Shown here: in pieces, positions 17,809-27,188 of the stretch | Position numbering within the stretch: the first letter of the stretch is position 1 | How the letters are laid out: each line of letters begins with the position of its first letter | Assembly: GCF_011317445.1 (NCBI RefSeq) | Contig: NZ_JAAAPL010000006.1 | Coordinates: forward strand, 1 to 64,000 | Direction of reading: 5' to 3' | DNA: 64,000 nucleotides | Source: Chelativorans multitrophicus | GTDB lineage: Bacteria; Pseudomonadota; Alphaproteobacteria; Rhizobiales; Rhizobiaceae | The notes under the pieces: model-generated | The model's input: the letters and a program-made list of their open reading frames with translations, nothing else | The model's database searches: none | Told to the model about the DNA's origin: nothing | Translations under genes and position numbers: made by a program

Positions 17809-19175
17809 ATGGCCGAGATCCTTTCCCAGACGCAGACGGCTTCGGACGCGCCCGGCGATACGCTGAAGACCATCCGCAGCGGCCTTACGCGCCGCCATGC
17901 CCGCGAGCGCCGGTTCCGTGCCTATGGGATCGCCGCCATCTGCGCCGCTCTCGGCGCGGTGCTCATTCTCTTCAGCATGATCCTCGCCAAGGGCATTCCG
18001 GCCTTCACCCAGGCCTCGCTGACGCTGGATGTCTTCTTCGATCCCGCCGTCATTGAGGTCGATCCCAGGCCGGAACCGCAGCCCGGCCAGTCACCGGCGG
18101 ATTATCAGAAGGCCCGGCTCGACTGGGAGCGGCAGGTGACCCTGGTCAACTGGAACCGCATCCTGGAGGCCGCCATCCGCCAGGCGGCTCCGGATATGGA
18201 GGTGGACACCCGCCAGGCGCTCTCGATCGTCGAGACCAGCGAACGCTTCGTCCTGCGCGACCGCTTCGTGGAGAACCCCGCCCTGCTGGGGCAAACCGTC
18301 AAGGTGGACCTCCTCGCCTCGGCCAATGTGGACAACTGGCTGAAGGGCAATATCGACCGCAGCCTGCCAGACAGTCAGCAGCAGCTTTCCGCGCCGGCTC
18401 GCGCGCTGGCGGACCGCCTGCTCGAGAATGGCACGATCCGCTTCGCATTCGCCACGCAGATCTTCACGAATGTGGATTCGCGCTCGGCACCCGCGAGCGC
18501 CGGCCTGGCCGGTGCCTTCATGGGCTCCCTTTACATGATGCTGGTGGTGATCGTGCTGGCGGTGCCGCTCGGCGTGGGAAGCGCGGTCTATCTGGAAGAG
18601 TTCGCGCCGAAAAACCGGTTCACGGACCTGATCGAGGTGAACATCAACAACCTCGCCGCCGTGCCCTCCATCGTCTTCGGCCTTTTGGGTGCCGCCGTCT
18701 TCATCAACTACTTCCGCCTGCCGCTTTCGGCCCCGCTGGTGGGCGGGCTGGTGCTTACGCTGATGACCTTGCCCACGATCATCATCGCCACCCGTTCGGC
18801 ACTGAGGGCCGTCCCGCCCTCGCTGCGGCAAGCCGCCCTGGGGCTTGGCGCATCGCGCATGCAGACGGTTTTTCATCACGTGCTGCCGGTCACCTATCCC
18901 GGCATCCTGACGGCCACCATCATCGGCGTCGCCCAAGCGCTCGGCGAGACGGCGCCGCTGCTCCTCATCGGCATGAACGCCTTCGTGGCGGCCGTGCCGG
19001 CGACTCCTCTGGACCAGTCCACCGCGCTGCCGGTGCAGATCTATCTCTGGCAGGGCAATGAGAACCGCAATTTCTTCGAAGCGCGTACGTCCGCCGCGAT
19101 CATCGTGCTGCTCGGCCTCATGATCACGCTTAACGCGTTGGCGATCTATCTGCGGACAAGATTGGAGCGACGCAC

Positions 19176-19179
<4 letters not shown>
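17809..19179 (+). CDS. pstA: Phosphate ABC transporter permease PstA
   Basis: A 456-residue permease, longer than the roughly 300-residue enterobacterial PstA. After the first helix (about 45-65) there is a periplasmic insert of roughly 160 residues rich in charged helices, a known feature of alphaproteobacterial PstA. The core has '[22 protein letters not shown]' and the coupling loop [21 protein letters not shown]. Its stop overlaps the pstB start (ATGA). Confidence 0.93.
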
Positions 19180-20051
<872 letters not shown>

Positions 20052-20083
20052 TCGGGGCACAATCTATCAAAAGGAACGGCTTC

Positions 20084-20788
20084 ATGGGCCAGCACACCGT
20101 CACCTCTTTCGACCAGGATCTGGAGCATCTCGACCGCCTCATCCGGGACATGGGCGATCTCGCTGGCGCGATGACCCAGGCTGCCACGCGCGCGCTTCTC
20201 TATGCCGACAACGCGCTGGCGCAGCGGGTGATCTCGGACGACGCCGTCATGGACGCCAAGCAGCGCGAGCTGGACGAGAGCGCCATCACCCTCATCGCCA
20301 AGCGCCAGCCCATGGCGCAGGACCTGCGTGCCGTCGTCGGCGCCATCCGCATGGCCGCCGATCTCGAACGTATCGGCGACCTGGCGAAAAACATCGCCAA
20401 GCGGGTCGGCGCAGTCGGCGGGGCCGGCACTCCCCATGGTCTCACCCACCCAATCGAAACCATGGCGGGCATGGTGCTCGAACAGGTGAAGGCGGTGGTC
20501 GAGCACTATGTGAACCGGCAGACGGAAGCCCTCACGAAGCTGCGCGACGAGGACGAGAAGATCGACGTGCAGTATACGTCGGTTTTCCGCGAGCTTCTCA
20601 CCTATATGATGGAAGATCCGCGCAACATCACCGCCTGCACGCATCTTCTCTTCTGCGCAAAGAACCTGGAGCGCATCGGCGATCACGTCACCAACATCGC
20701 CGAAAACGCCTATTATGTGCTCACCGGGCTCCAGCTTCCCGTTCAGCGGCCGAAGCAGGATGAAACCCAGATGACGGTCAATTCCTGA
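20084..20788 (+). CDS. phoU: Phosphate transport regulator PhoU
   Basis: A 234-residue all-helical protein with two PhoU repeats; each has the metal/phosphate motif region (RMAADLERIGDLAKNIAKR and FCAKNLERIGDHVTNIAEN). PhoU links Pst transport activity to the PhoR-PhoB signalling pair and restrains the Pho regulon when phosphate is sufficient. The start at 20084 (MGQHTVTSFDQDL) has AAGGAA upstream; the longer TTG-started frame overlaps pstB and lacks similarity. It is followed 14 bases later by phoB. Confidence 0.95.
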   Translation: MGQHTVTSFDQDLEHLDRLIRDMGDLAGAMTQAATRALLYADNALAQRVISDDAVMDAKQRELDESAITLIAKRQPMAQDLRAVVGAIRMAADLERIGDLAKNIAKRVGAVGGAGTPHGLTHPIETMAGMVLEQVKAVVEHYVNRQTEALTKLRDEDEKIDVQYTSVFRELLTYMMEDPRNITACTHLLFCAKNLERIGDHVTNIAENAYYVLTGLQLPVQRPKQDETQMTVNS

Positions 20789-20802
20789 GCGGGGGCTTGT
20801 GA

Positions 20803-21492
20803 ATGATCGCACCGAAAATCATGGTCGTGGAGGACGACGAGCCGCTTTGCGTGCTGCTTCGCTACAATCTTGAAGCCGAGGGCTATCAGGTCGAAGTGGT
20901 CACGCGCGGTGACGAGGCTGAGGTGCGGCTGCAGGAAAACGTGCCGGACCTGCTCGTCCTCGACTGGATGGTACCCGCGATTTCAGGAATCGAGCTCTGC
21001 CGGCGCCTTAAAATGCGGCCTGAGACCGAGCGACTGCCCATCATCATGCTGACCGCCCGCGGCGAGGAGAGCGACCGCGTGCGCGGCCTTTCCACCGGCG
21101 CCGACGATTATCTGGTAAAGCCCTTCTCCACGCCAGAATTCATCGCCCGCGTCCGGGCGCTTTTGCGGCGGGCAAAGCCGGAAGTGCTTTCAACGGTGCT
21201 CAAGGTGGGCGATATCGTGCTCGACCGCGAAGCGCATCGCGTTTATCGGCGCAAGAACGAGATCCATCTTGGCCCCACGGAGTTCCGCCTGCTCGAATTC
21301 ATGATGCAGCATCCGGGCCGCGTCTTTTCGCGCAGCCAGCTCCTCGACAATGTCTGGGGCGAGACGATCTATATCGACGAGCGCACGGTCGACGTCCATG
21401 TGGGCCGCCTGCGCAAGGCCGTTAACCAGGGCCGCATGCCGGATGTCATTCGCACCATCCGTGGGGCTGGATACGCTATCCGGGAGAACTGA
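20803..21492 (+). CDS. phoB: Phosphate regulon response regulator PhoB
   Basis: A 229-residue OmpR/PhoB-type regulator. The receiver domain has acidic pocket E10-D11-D12, phosphoacceptor D54 (LVLDWMVP) and the YLVKPF lysine; the winged helix (about 130-229) ends with TVDVHVGRLRKAVNQ...IRTIRGAGYAIREN. It is the last gene of the pst operon. The kinase gene phoR, often next to this cluster, is absent from the window. Its 3' end overlaps the convergent ROK gene by 17 bases. Confidence 0.94.
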   Translation: MIAPKIMVVEDDEPLCVLLRYNLEAEGYQVEVVTRGDEAEVRLQENVPDLLVLDWMVPAISGIELCRRLKMRPETERLPIIMLTARGEESDRVRGLSTGADDYLVKPFSTPEFIARVRALLRRAKPEVLSTVLKVGDIVLDREAHRVYRRKNEIHLGPTEFRLLEFMMQHPGRVFSRSQLLDNVWGETIYIDERTVDVHVGRLRKAVNQGRMPDVIRTIRGAGYAIREN

Positions 21493-22741
21493 CGAGGGCC
21501 ATCTTCCTGCGGCCCTTTGCCGGTTCATCCGAGCGAACCCCTGGGCCTCCGGCAAAAACGTGCCGGTCCAGGTCCGTCAGCGCCGTCATCGCCGCGCCAT
21601 GCAATATGAGAGGGCGCGCCCTCGGCATCGTCTCGAAAGAAATCGCCTCCGCGTGCTGGCCGCCCGCCGTTTCGGCGAGTGCGCTGCGGATTTCCGGCTC
21701 CAATATGTCAAAAGCAGCCGTCCCCTGGCCGATGATTGCCACGGGCGCCGGATCGATCAAGGCAAACAGATTGCCGAGACCGAAACCGATAGCACGTCCC
21801 GCCTCCCGGAAGGCCTGGCGTGCAGGTCCTTCTTCGCACCGGGCGCGTTGAGCCAGCTTCTCCATCTCGCCCGCCTCGATATCCGCCACCGGCCTTTCCT
21901 CCGGGCTCCTTCCTGATGCCCGGCGCCAGATGGCATAATTCCCGGCATAGGCCTCGATGCAACCCATGCGCCCGCAACGGCAGAGCGCACCGCCAGGCTT
22001 ATGGATCATGTGGCCGAATTCGCCGGCAGAAGAGCGGGTCCCGCTAAACATCTTTCCGTTCAGCATCAGCCCCATCCCGATTCCGTGGGAGAGCAGGATG
22101 GCTATGAAATTGTCGCTGTAGCGCTTGGGATTGAGCCAGCGCAGTGCCTCCGCCATCATGTTGCTGTCGTTCTGCACCGTCGTCGGCACGCCGAAGGCGT
22201 CTTCCAGCGCGGCGCCCACCGGCAGGTGGCTCAGCGGCGTGATCGGAGACCAGAGAAGTTCACGGCCGGCTGAATCGGTTATGCCCTGTACCGCGCAGGA
22301 TATTCGGAGAAACTCCCCCCGATCGCGGGTAAGGTCTTGCAGGGCGGCAATAGTCGCTTCCAGCAAGTCTTGGCGGCTCATCGCCAGCGTATCGAGGCGA
22401 TGCGTCCGCTGATTGATTACGTCTCCACGGTAATCCGCAAGCACCACCGAAAGGCTGTTGAATGACAGGTAGAGGCAAGCCACGGACGCGGCATCCGGAT
22501 TGAGGCTGAGTGCCACCTGCGGGCGGCCGCGGCGAGTTGGCGCTGTGTCGCCGTCTTGTTCCACCTCCCGCATGGTGCCTTCTGCGATAAGGCCGGCTGA
22601 GATGGTGGAAATGGTCGAATGACTAAGGCCGGTAAGCTTGGCGATTTCGGTGCGCGAGGGCTGGTCCGATTGTCTTACGGCGGCGATCACCAGCGCGCGA
22701 TTGCGCTTGCGCATCTCGTCATGGCGGATGCCTGCGGTCAC
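21476..22741 (-). CDS. ROK-family transcriptional repressor (XylR/NagC type)
   Basis: A 421-residue repressor. An N-terminal helix-turn-helix (RTEIAKLTGLSHSTISTISAGLIAEG) is followed by a ROK sugar-kinase-like domain with the zinc motif CRCGRMGCIE and 'LLSHGIGMGLMLNGKMF'. GTG at 22741 is chosen because GGGAGGAAAC sits directly upstream; a GTG at 22804 would add 21 residues without a ribosome site. It is divergent from the xylF-like gene and very likely controls it from the palindrome at 22827-22847. The ligand is probably the transported pentose, by context. Confidence 0.88.
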   Translation of the reverse strand: MTAGIRHDEMRKRNRALVIAAVRQSDQPSRTEIAKLTGLSHSTISTISAGLIAEGTMREVEQDGDTAPTRRGRPQVALSLNPDAASVACLYLSFNSLSVVLADYRGDVINQRTHRLDTLAMSRQDLLEATIAALQDLTRDRGEFLRISCAVQGITDSAGRELLWSPITPLSHLPVGAALEDAFGVPTTVQNDSNMMAEALRWLNPKRYSDNFIAILLSHGIGMGLMLNGKMFSGTRSSAGEFGHMIHKPGGALCRCGRMGCIEAYAGNYAIWRRASGRSPEERPVADIEAGEMEKLAQRARCEEGPARQAFREAGRAIGFGLGNLFALIDPAPVAIIGQGTAAFDILEPEIRSALAETAGGQHAEAISFETMPRARPLILHGAAMTALTDLDRHVFAGGPGVRSDEPAKGRRKMALVSSPG

Positions 22742-22826
22742 GTTTCCTCCCTGGACCGGCGGCGCCGTTTGCCGCCAGTTTTGCACTTCAGTCGATATTG
22801 ACACGGGCGAGCACCTGCGTCATTCC

Positions 22827-22847
22827 TTTTTTCGAGGCTCGAAAAAA
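22827..22847. promoter_or_regulatory. 21-bp perfect palindrome, probable ROK operator
   Basis: TTTTTTCGAG (22827-22836) and CTCGAAAAAA (22838-22847) are exact inverted copies around a central G, in the divergent interval between the ROK gene and the xylF-like gene. T-tract/A-tract flanks around a CG-containing core resemble operators of NagC/Mlc/XylR-type ROK repressors. Confidence 0.65.
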
Positions 22848-23042
22848 TGAGCCTCCCGGCATTGCGGCCGGAGATTGCTCCGAATTGTCGTTTCGGATGC
22901 AGTCCCGGATGGCGAGAGCCGGAAATGACGGGCTCCGATGAATCTGGATAGACATCCCGTTTTGCACAAACGTGACATGTCAAATCCGCGGGATCGGCGC
23001 AAGTCAGAGGGAGGTCGCGCCACCGGCGCTGGGAGGAAAACT

Positions 23043-24086
23043 ATGAAAAATACCGCAACCGCCGTACTGGCGGGGATTGCCTTTTCTCTATCACTGTCGT
23101 CGGCGGCGCTTGCCGAAGGCAAAACAATTGGGGTGTCCTGGTCAAATTTCCAGGAAGAGCGTTGGAAGACCGACGAGGCGGCCATCAAGGCGCAAATCGA
23201 GGCCGATGGAAATACTTATATTTCCGCCGACGCACAGTCCTCGCCGGCCAAACAGCTTACAGACGTGGAATCCCTGATCGCGCAGGGTGCCAACGCACTT
23301 ATCATCCTCGCGCAGGATGCATCGGCGGTTGGCCCCGCCGTGGAAAATGCGGTCGCTGAAGGAATTCCGGTGATCGGCTATGACCGCCTCATCGAAAATC
23401 CGGATGCGTTCTATCTGACCTTCGATAATAAAGAGGTCGGGCGCATGCAGGCGCGCGCCGTGTTCGAGGTGGCGCCCGAGGGCAACTATGTCTTCATCAA
23501 GGGCTCTTCGGCCGATCCCAACGCCGATTTCCTGTTCGAGGGGCAGATGGAAGTCCTCAAGGAAGCCATCGATTCCGGCAAGATCAAGAATGTCGGCGAG
23601 GCCTATACGGACGGCTGGCTGCCCGCCAATGCGCAACGCAACATGGAGCAGTTCCTGACCGCCAACAACAACGAGGTCGCTGCAGTCGTTGCGTCGAATG
23701 ACGGAACGGCGGGTGGTGCAATCGCTGCATTGGAAGCACAGGGTCTTGCGGGCTCGGTTCCCGTTTCCGGGCAGGACGGTGATCATGCCGCGCTGAATCG
23801 CATTGCGCTCGGAACGCAGACCGTTTCCGTTTGGAAGGATGCGCGTGAACTCGGTAAGGCCGCCGCGCAGATCGCCAATCAGCTTGCGGAGGGGACGGCG
23901 ATGGATCAGGTTGAGGGCGCGACCAAGTGGGCCGAAGGCCCCAACAAAGTCGAGATGAACTCCGTCTTCCTGAAGCCGGTGCCGATCACGAAGGATAACC
24001 TCAACCTCGTCATAGATGCCGGTTGGGTTACGAAGGATGTTGTCTGCCAGGGTGTGCAGCCCGGCACCGTCGACGTCTGCGGCTGA
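23043..24086 (+). CDS. xylF: Xylose-type ABC transporter substrate-binding protein
   Basis: A 347-residue periplasmic sugar-binding protein. A signal peptide covers residues 1-24 ([10 protein letters not shown]). The mature chain matches Xyl[21 protein letters not shown], '[26 protein letters not shown]', '[10 protein letters not shown]' and '[12 protein letters not shown]', ending with a two-Cys tail ([14 protein letters not shown]). The start at 23043 has GGGAGGAAAA upstream. It is first in a three-gene importer and is followed by a 16-bp hairpin. D-xylose is the likely ligand, though related proteins bind other sugars. Confidence 0.88.
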   Translation: MKNTATAVLAGIAFSLSLSSAALAEGKTIGVSWSNFQEERWKTDEAAIKAQIEADGNTYISADAQSSPAKQLTDVESLIAQGANALIILAQDASAVGPAVENAVAEGIPVIGYDRLIENPDAFYLTFDNKEVGRMQARAVFEVAPEGNYVFIKGSSADPNADFLFEGQMEVLKEAIDSGKIKNVGEAYTDGWLPANAQRNMEQFLTANNNEVAAVVASNDGTAGGAIAALEAQGLAGSVPVSGQDGDHAALNRIALGTQTVSVWKDARELGKAAAQIANQLAEGTAMDQVEGATKWAEGPNKVEMNSVFLKPVPITKDNLNLVIDAGWVTKDVVCQGVQPGTVDVCG

Positions 24087-24101
24087 AAAGCGCTATAGCG
24101 G

Positions 24102-24140
24102 CGCAGAACGCCGCGGTTTGAGCGACCGCGGCGTTCTGCG
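24102..24140 (+). terminator. 16-bp perfect stem-loop between xylF and xylH
   Basis: CGCAGAACGCCGCGGT (24102-24117) pairs without mismatch with the complementary arm at 24125-24140 around a 7-base loop (TTGAGCG). No U-run follows. It lies 15 bases after the xylF stop and 40 before xylH, where it could block 3' exonucleases and give excess binding protein. Confidence 0.7.
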
Positions 24141-24180
24141 TATCGGTCCCGGCCGTCTTGGCCGGACGGAGGAGACCAAT

Positions 24181-25494
24181 ATGACGGATGTAACCTCCCA
24201 TGCGCTTTCAAAAAAAGCTGCCGCAGTGAACAGCAGCCTGCCTCAGCGCCTTCTCAGGGCGACGGAGCTCGACACGCGCATGCTTGGCATGGTCGGCGCG
24301 CTCGCCGTCATCTGGATCGGCTTTCATATCGTCTCCGGCGGGTTGTTCCTTACGCCCCGCAATCTCTGGAACCTGTCGGTCCAATCCGCATCGGTCGCCA
24401 TCATGTCCACCGGCATGGTGCTGGTGATCGTCACGCGCAACATCGACCTGTCGGTGGGCTCGCTGCTCGGATTCGTCGGCATGGTCATGGGTGTGACCCA
24501 GACCGAAATCCTGCCGCAATGGCTTGGCTTCGGTCACTTAGCAATCTGGATCGCAGCAATTCTGGTGGGTGTTGCGCTTGGAGCGCTTATCGGCGCAATG
24601 CAAGGGTACATCATCGCCTATCTGGCCGTGCCGTCATTCATCGTGACGCTGGGCGGGCTGCTCGTCTGGCGCGGTGCGGCTTGGTGGGTCACCAGCGGCC
24701 GCACCGTGGCGCCGCTCGATGCCACATACCGCTTGATGGGCGGCGGCCCAGATGGCGCCATCGGTGCGTTCTGGAGCTGGGTGGTCGGCCTGATCGCCTG
24801 TGTTGCGCTCCTGCTCATGCTGGCCAATGGCCGAAAGCAGCGGCGCAAATTTCACTTCCCGCTGCGGCCTGTCTGGGCCGAAAGCCTTCTGGCGGTTATG
24901 GGCTGCGCTTTCATCCTGGGGGCCGTGGCCGTTGCCAATTCCTATCCCTGGCCTTCGGCCATCGTCCGGCGGTATGCGACAGAAAACAACATTACCGTGC
25001 CCGAAGGAGGACTCTTCATCGCCCATGGCATCGCGATCCCGGTGCTCATCGCCGTGGGAGTCGGTGTCGTGATGACCTTTCTTGCAAACCGAACGCGGTT
25101 CGGCCGCTACGTCTTCGCCATCGGGGGCAATCCCGAAGCGGCGGTGCTCGCCGGCATCAACACGCGTTGGGTGACGATGAAGGTTTTCATCCTCATGGGT
25201 GCGCTTGTGGGGATTTCCAGCGCCATTTCGACGGCTCGCCTTAACGCCGCCACCAACGCGATGGGCACGCTCGATGAATTGCTCGTGATCGCGGCGGCCG
25301 TTATCGGCGGCACATCGCTTGGCGGCGGCATCGGGACGATCGCCGGCGCCATGATCGGCGCCGTCCTGATGCAGTCGCTTGCCAGCGGCATGATTCTGCT
25401 CGGCGTCGACACGCCGTTGCAAAACATCGTCGTTGGCATCGTGCTGGTGGTCGCCGTGTGGCTCGACACGCTCTACCGCAAGCGCGTGAAATAA
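24181..25494 (+). CDS. xylH: Xylose-type ABC transporter permease
   Basis: A 437-residue sugar permease with roughly ten to twelve hydrophobic spans. Features typical of the family are 'ATGMVLVIVTRNIDLSVGS'-like text (here STGMVLVIVTRNIDLSVGS), 'PSFIVTLGGLLVWRGAAWW', the coupling segment 'RYVFAIGGNPEAAVLAGIN' and a late GGTSLGGGIGTIAGA. It is longer than RbsC/FrcC-type permeases, as expected for XylH. The start at 24181 has GGAGGAG upstream. It is 12 bases from the ATPase gene. Confidence 0.9.
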   Translation: MTDVTSHALSKKAAAVNSSLPQRLLRATELDTRMLGMVGALAVIWIGFHIVSGGLFLTPRNLWNLSVQSASVAIMSTGMVLVIVTRNIDLSVGSLLGFVGMVMGVTQTEILPQWLGFGHLAIWIAAILVGVALGALIGAMQGYIIAYLAVPSFIVTLGGLLVWRGAAWWVTSGRTVAPLDATYRLMGGGPDGAIGAFWSWVVGLIACVALLLMLANGRKQRRKFHFPLRPVWAESLLAVMGCAFILGAVAVANSYPWPSAIVRRYATENNITVPEGGLFIAHGIAIPVLIAVGVGVVMTFLANRTRFGRYVFAIGGNPEAAVLAGINTRWVTMKVFILMGALVGISSAISTARLNAATNAMGTLDELLVIAAAVIGGTSLGGGIGTIAGAMIGAVLMQSLASGMILLGVDTPLQNIVVGIVLVVAVWLDTLYRKRVK

Positions 25495-25506
25495 CGGGAG
25501 GCCGCG

Positions 25507-26292
25507 ATGGATACTGGGACACCGCTCGTTGAAATGAAGAACATCTCGATCGCCTTCGGCGGCATTCATGCCGTCGAGAACGTATCGGTGGACCTCTTCG
25601 CGGGTGAAGTGGTGGCTCTCGTGGGCCATAACGGGGCTGGCAAATCTACGCTGATCAAGATCCTTTCGGGCGCCTACAAACGAGATGCCGGAACCATCCT
25701 CATCAATGGTGAGGAAGCGCAGATCAACAATCCCCGCGACGCCAAGAAATACGGCATCGAAACGATCTACCAGACGCTTGCCCTGGCCGACAATGTCGAC
25801 GCGGCGGCCAATCTGTTCCTCGGACGCGAGCTCAGGACGGCTTGGGGCACGCTGGACGACGTTGCCATGGAGTCGGAAACGCGCAAGGTCATGGGCCGGC
25901 TCAATCCTCGTTTTCAGCGCTTCAAGGATCCGGTCAGCAATCTTTCCGGCGGTCAGCGGCAGACCGTGGCGATCGCTCGCGCCATTTACTTCAATGCGCG
26001 CATTCTCATCATGGACGAGCCCACGGCCGCGCTCGGGCCGCAGGAGGCAGCCCAGGTGGGCGACCTGGTTCGCCAGCTCAAGACGGAAGGGCTCGGCATT
26101 TTTCTGATCAGCCACGACATTCACGACGTGTTCGATCTGGCCGATCGCGTCGTCGTCATGAAAAACGGGCAGGTGGTGGGCACGGCGTCCACGGCGGATG
26201 TCACTGAGGACGATGTTCTCGGAATGATCATTCTTGGAAAGTGCCCGCCCGGCGCGATACCCGGGCCCGGCGCATTGCAGATCGCCGCCTGA
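25507..26292 (+). CDS. Sugar ABC transporter ATP-binding protein, single domain
   Basis: A 261-residue ATPase with Walker [10 protein letters not shown] at 40-48, '[21 protein letters not shown]', [16 protein letters not shown] signature, [13 protein letters not shown]alker B and [11 protein letters not shown]-loop. XylG/RbsA proteins in enterobacteria are about 500 residues with two ATPase halves; this is a single half, as in rhizobial FrcA-type ATPases. The frame ends cleanly 3 bases before the stop of the opposing gene, so truncation is not implied. Confidence 0.9.
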   Translation: MDTGTPLVEMKNISIAFGGIHAVENVSVDLFAGEVVALVGHNGAGKSTLIKILSGAYKRDAGTILINGEEAQINNPRDAKKYGIETIYQTLALADNVDAAANLFLGRELRTAWGTLDDVAMESETRKVMGRLNPRFQRFKDPVSNLSGGQRQTVAIARAIYFNARILIMDEPTAALGPQEAAQVGDLVRQLKTEGLGIFLISHDIHDVFDLADRVVVMKNGQVVGTASTADVTEDDVLGMIILGKCPPGAIPGPGALQIAA

Positions 26293-26294
26293 TC

Positions 26295-26600
26295 CTATCC
26301 GTCGGTCCTCGCCACGCGCAGCTCTTCCGTTTTCGCGGGCTCTACCCCGGCGATGAGATCTCCGTTTCCGTCGATGCGCCAGGTAAGCTGCGCATCCTCC
26401 TCTTCCAGTGCCGGATCGAAGGCCACGCATTTTGCAAAAATCTGCGGAAAACCCTGCATATGGCGCCGCATTTCCGTTGGGAGCACATTTTCGCATTCCG
26501 CAGAATCGGCATAGATTGGCGCTGGAGCCGGTAGCTCAGTGCAACGGCTGACATCTTCTGTGCAGCCGATAATCAGTAGCAGAAAAGCTGCGGTTTCCAT
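26295..26600 (-). CDS. Putative small lipoprotein
   Basis: A 101-residue protein with a short hydrophobic N-terminus ending in LLIIGC, a plausible lipobox with Cys at residue 13. The rest is polar with further Cys residues (C20, C36, C58) and no family I recognise. AAAGGA lies upstream of the ATG. A loose EcfG-like element (GGAAC at 26648-26644, then GGTT after 17 bases, minus strand) lies just before it. It may belong to the stress island. Confidence 0.55.
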   Translation of the reverse strand: METAAFLLLIIGCTEDVSRCTELPAPAPIYADSAECENVLPTEMRRHMQGFPQIFAKCVAFDPALEEEDAQLTWRIDGNGDLIAGVEPAKTEELRVARTDG

Positions 26601-26670
26601 GGCGATATCCTTTCACCGGGAAAACCGCCGGCCCTGCCCGCAAGTTCCGGGGCAGGGCCGGGGGGGATGA

Positions 26671-26841
26671 TCAAAAGACGTTGATCACGAGAAGGATGCC
26701 GACAAAGGCGGCAAGGGCCAAAATCGCCAGCCTGAAATACCCAAACGGGCCATAGTTTGGCCCGGGCGGCAGAGGGTCACGCGATTCCGTACTTACCATC
26801 GCGATCCGCGCCGCATCCTCGATGTTGTTGAGCACCTTCAT
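26671..26841 (-). CDS. Small single-pass membrane protein
   Basis: A 56-residue protein: an acidic, polar N-terminal half (NNIEDAARIAMVSTESRD), a Pro/Gly/Tyr stretch (PPGPNYGPFGYF) and one C-terminal membrane helix (LAILALAAFVGILLVINVF). A GGAGAG ribosome site precedes the ATG at 26841. It lies between a putative lipoprotein and the DUF1328 gene, all on the minus strand, so cotranscription from the promoter at 27105-27130 is plausible. Function unknown. Confidence 0.6.
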   Translation of the reverse strand: MKVLNNIEDAARIAMVSTESRDPLPPGPNYGPFGYFRLAILALAAFVGILLVINVF

Positions 26842-26878
26842 TTACTCTCCTCCTCAGTGGCTTGCCGCAGGGTTTCAC

Positions 26879-27046
26879 TCAGCGCGCTCGACGGAACAAT
26901 CCGAAGAGCAGCGAGACCACCAGAAGGATGAGGAAAATATAAAAGAGGATCTGTGCTATGCCGGCGGACGCACCTGCGATGCCGCCAAAACCAAGCGCGC
27001 CGGCAATGATGGCCACTACCAAAAATACAAGAGCCCAGTACAACAT
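26879..27046 (-). CDS. DUF1328 (YtjA-family) small membrane protein
   Basis: A 55-residue protein almost entirely made of two membrane helices around a Gly-rich turn ([13 protein letters not shown]), starting [20 protein letters not shown] and ending LFGLFRRAR. This is the conserved DUF1328/YtjA pattern, found in many Proteobacteria and frequently induced by envelope or general stress. A GGAAC-N17-CGTT element lies upstream on the same strand. Function unknown. Confidence 0.85.
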   Translation of the reverse strand: MLYWALVFLVVAIIAGALGFGGIAGASAGIAQILFYIFLILLVVSLLFGLFRRAR

Positions 27047-27104
27047 TTGCAACTCCCATGTTTCACAGGGGAAACCTTAGGGCTGCCCCTTCTCTCGTTG
27101 AGGA

Positions 27105-27130
27105 AACGCGAGGGTGTGAATGTTGGTTCC
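27105..27130 (-). promoter_or_regulatory. EcfG-type promoter candidate for the DUF1328 gene
   Basis: On the minus strand GGAAC (27130-27126) is followed after 17 bases by CGTT (27108-27105), about 60 bases before the DUF1328 start. The 17-base spacer is within the range reported for EcfG/RpoE2 promoters. Confidence 0.55.
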
Positions 27131-27140
27131 GGGCATAAGA

Positions 27141-27162
27141 AAAGCCGCCCTGCGGCGGCTTT
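27141..27162 (-). terminator. Intrinsic terminator after phyR
   Basis: AAAGCCGCC (27141-27149) pairs with GGCGGCTTT (27154-27162) around CTGC. Read on the minus strand it follows the phyR stop by about 27 bases and is followed by TTTTCTT, a standard Rho-independent terminator. Confidence 0.75.
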
Positions 27163-27188
27163 CTCTCGGTCCAGTCCGTCCGGTCCAG

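Noticed and set aside
24634..26496. A 620-codon open frame antisense to the xylose permease and ATPase genes
   Set aside because: The plus strand has clear family motifs throughout; the antisense text is Arg/His/Asp-rich without domains, as expected for the shadow of GC-rich coding DNA.
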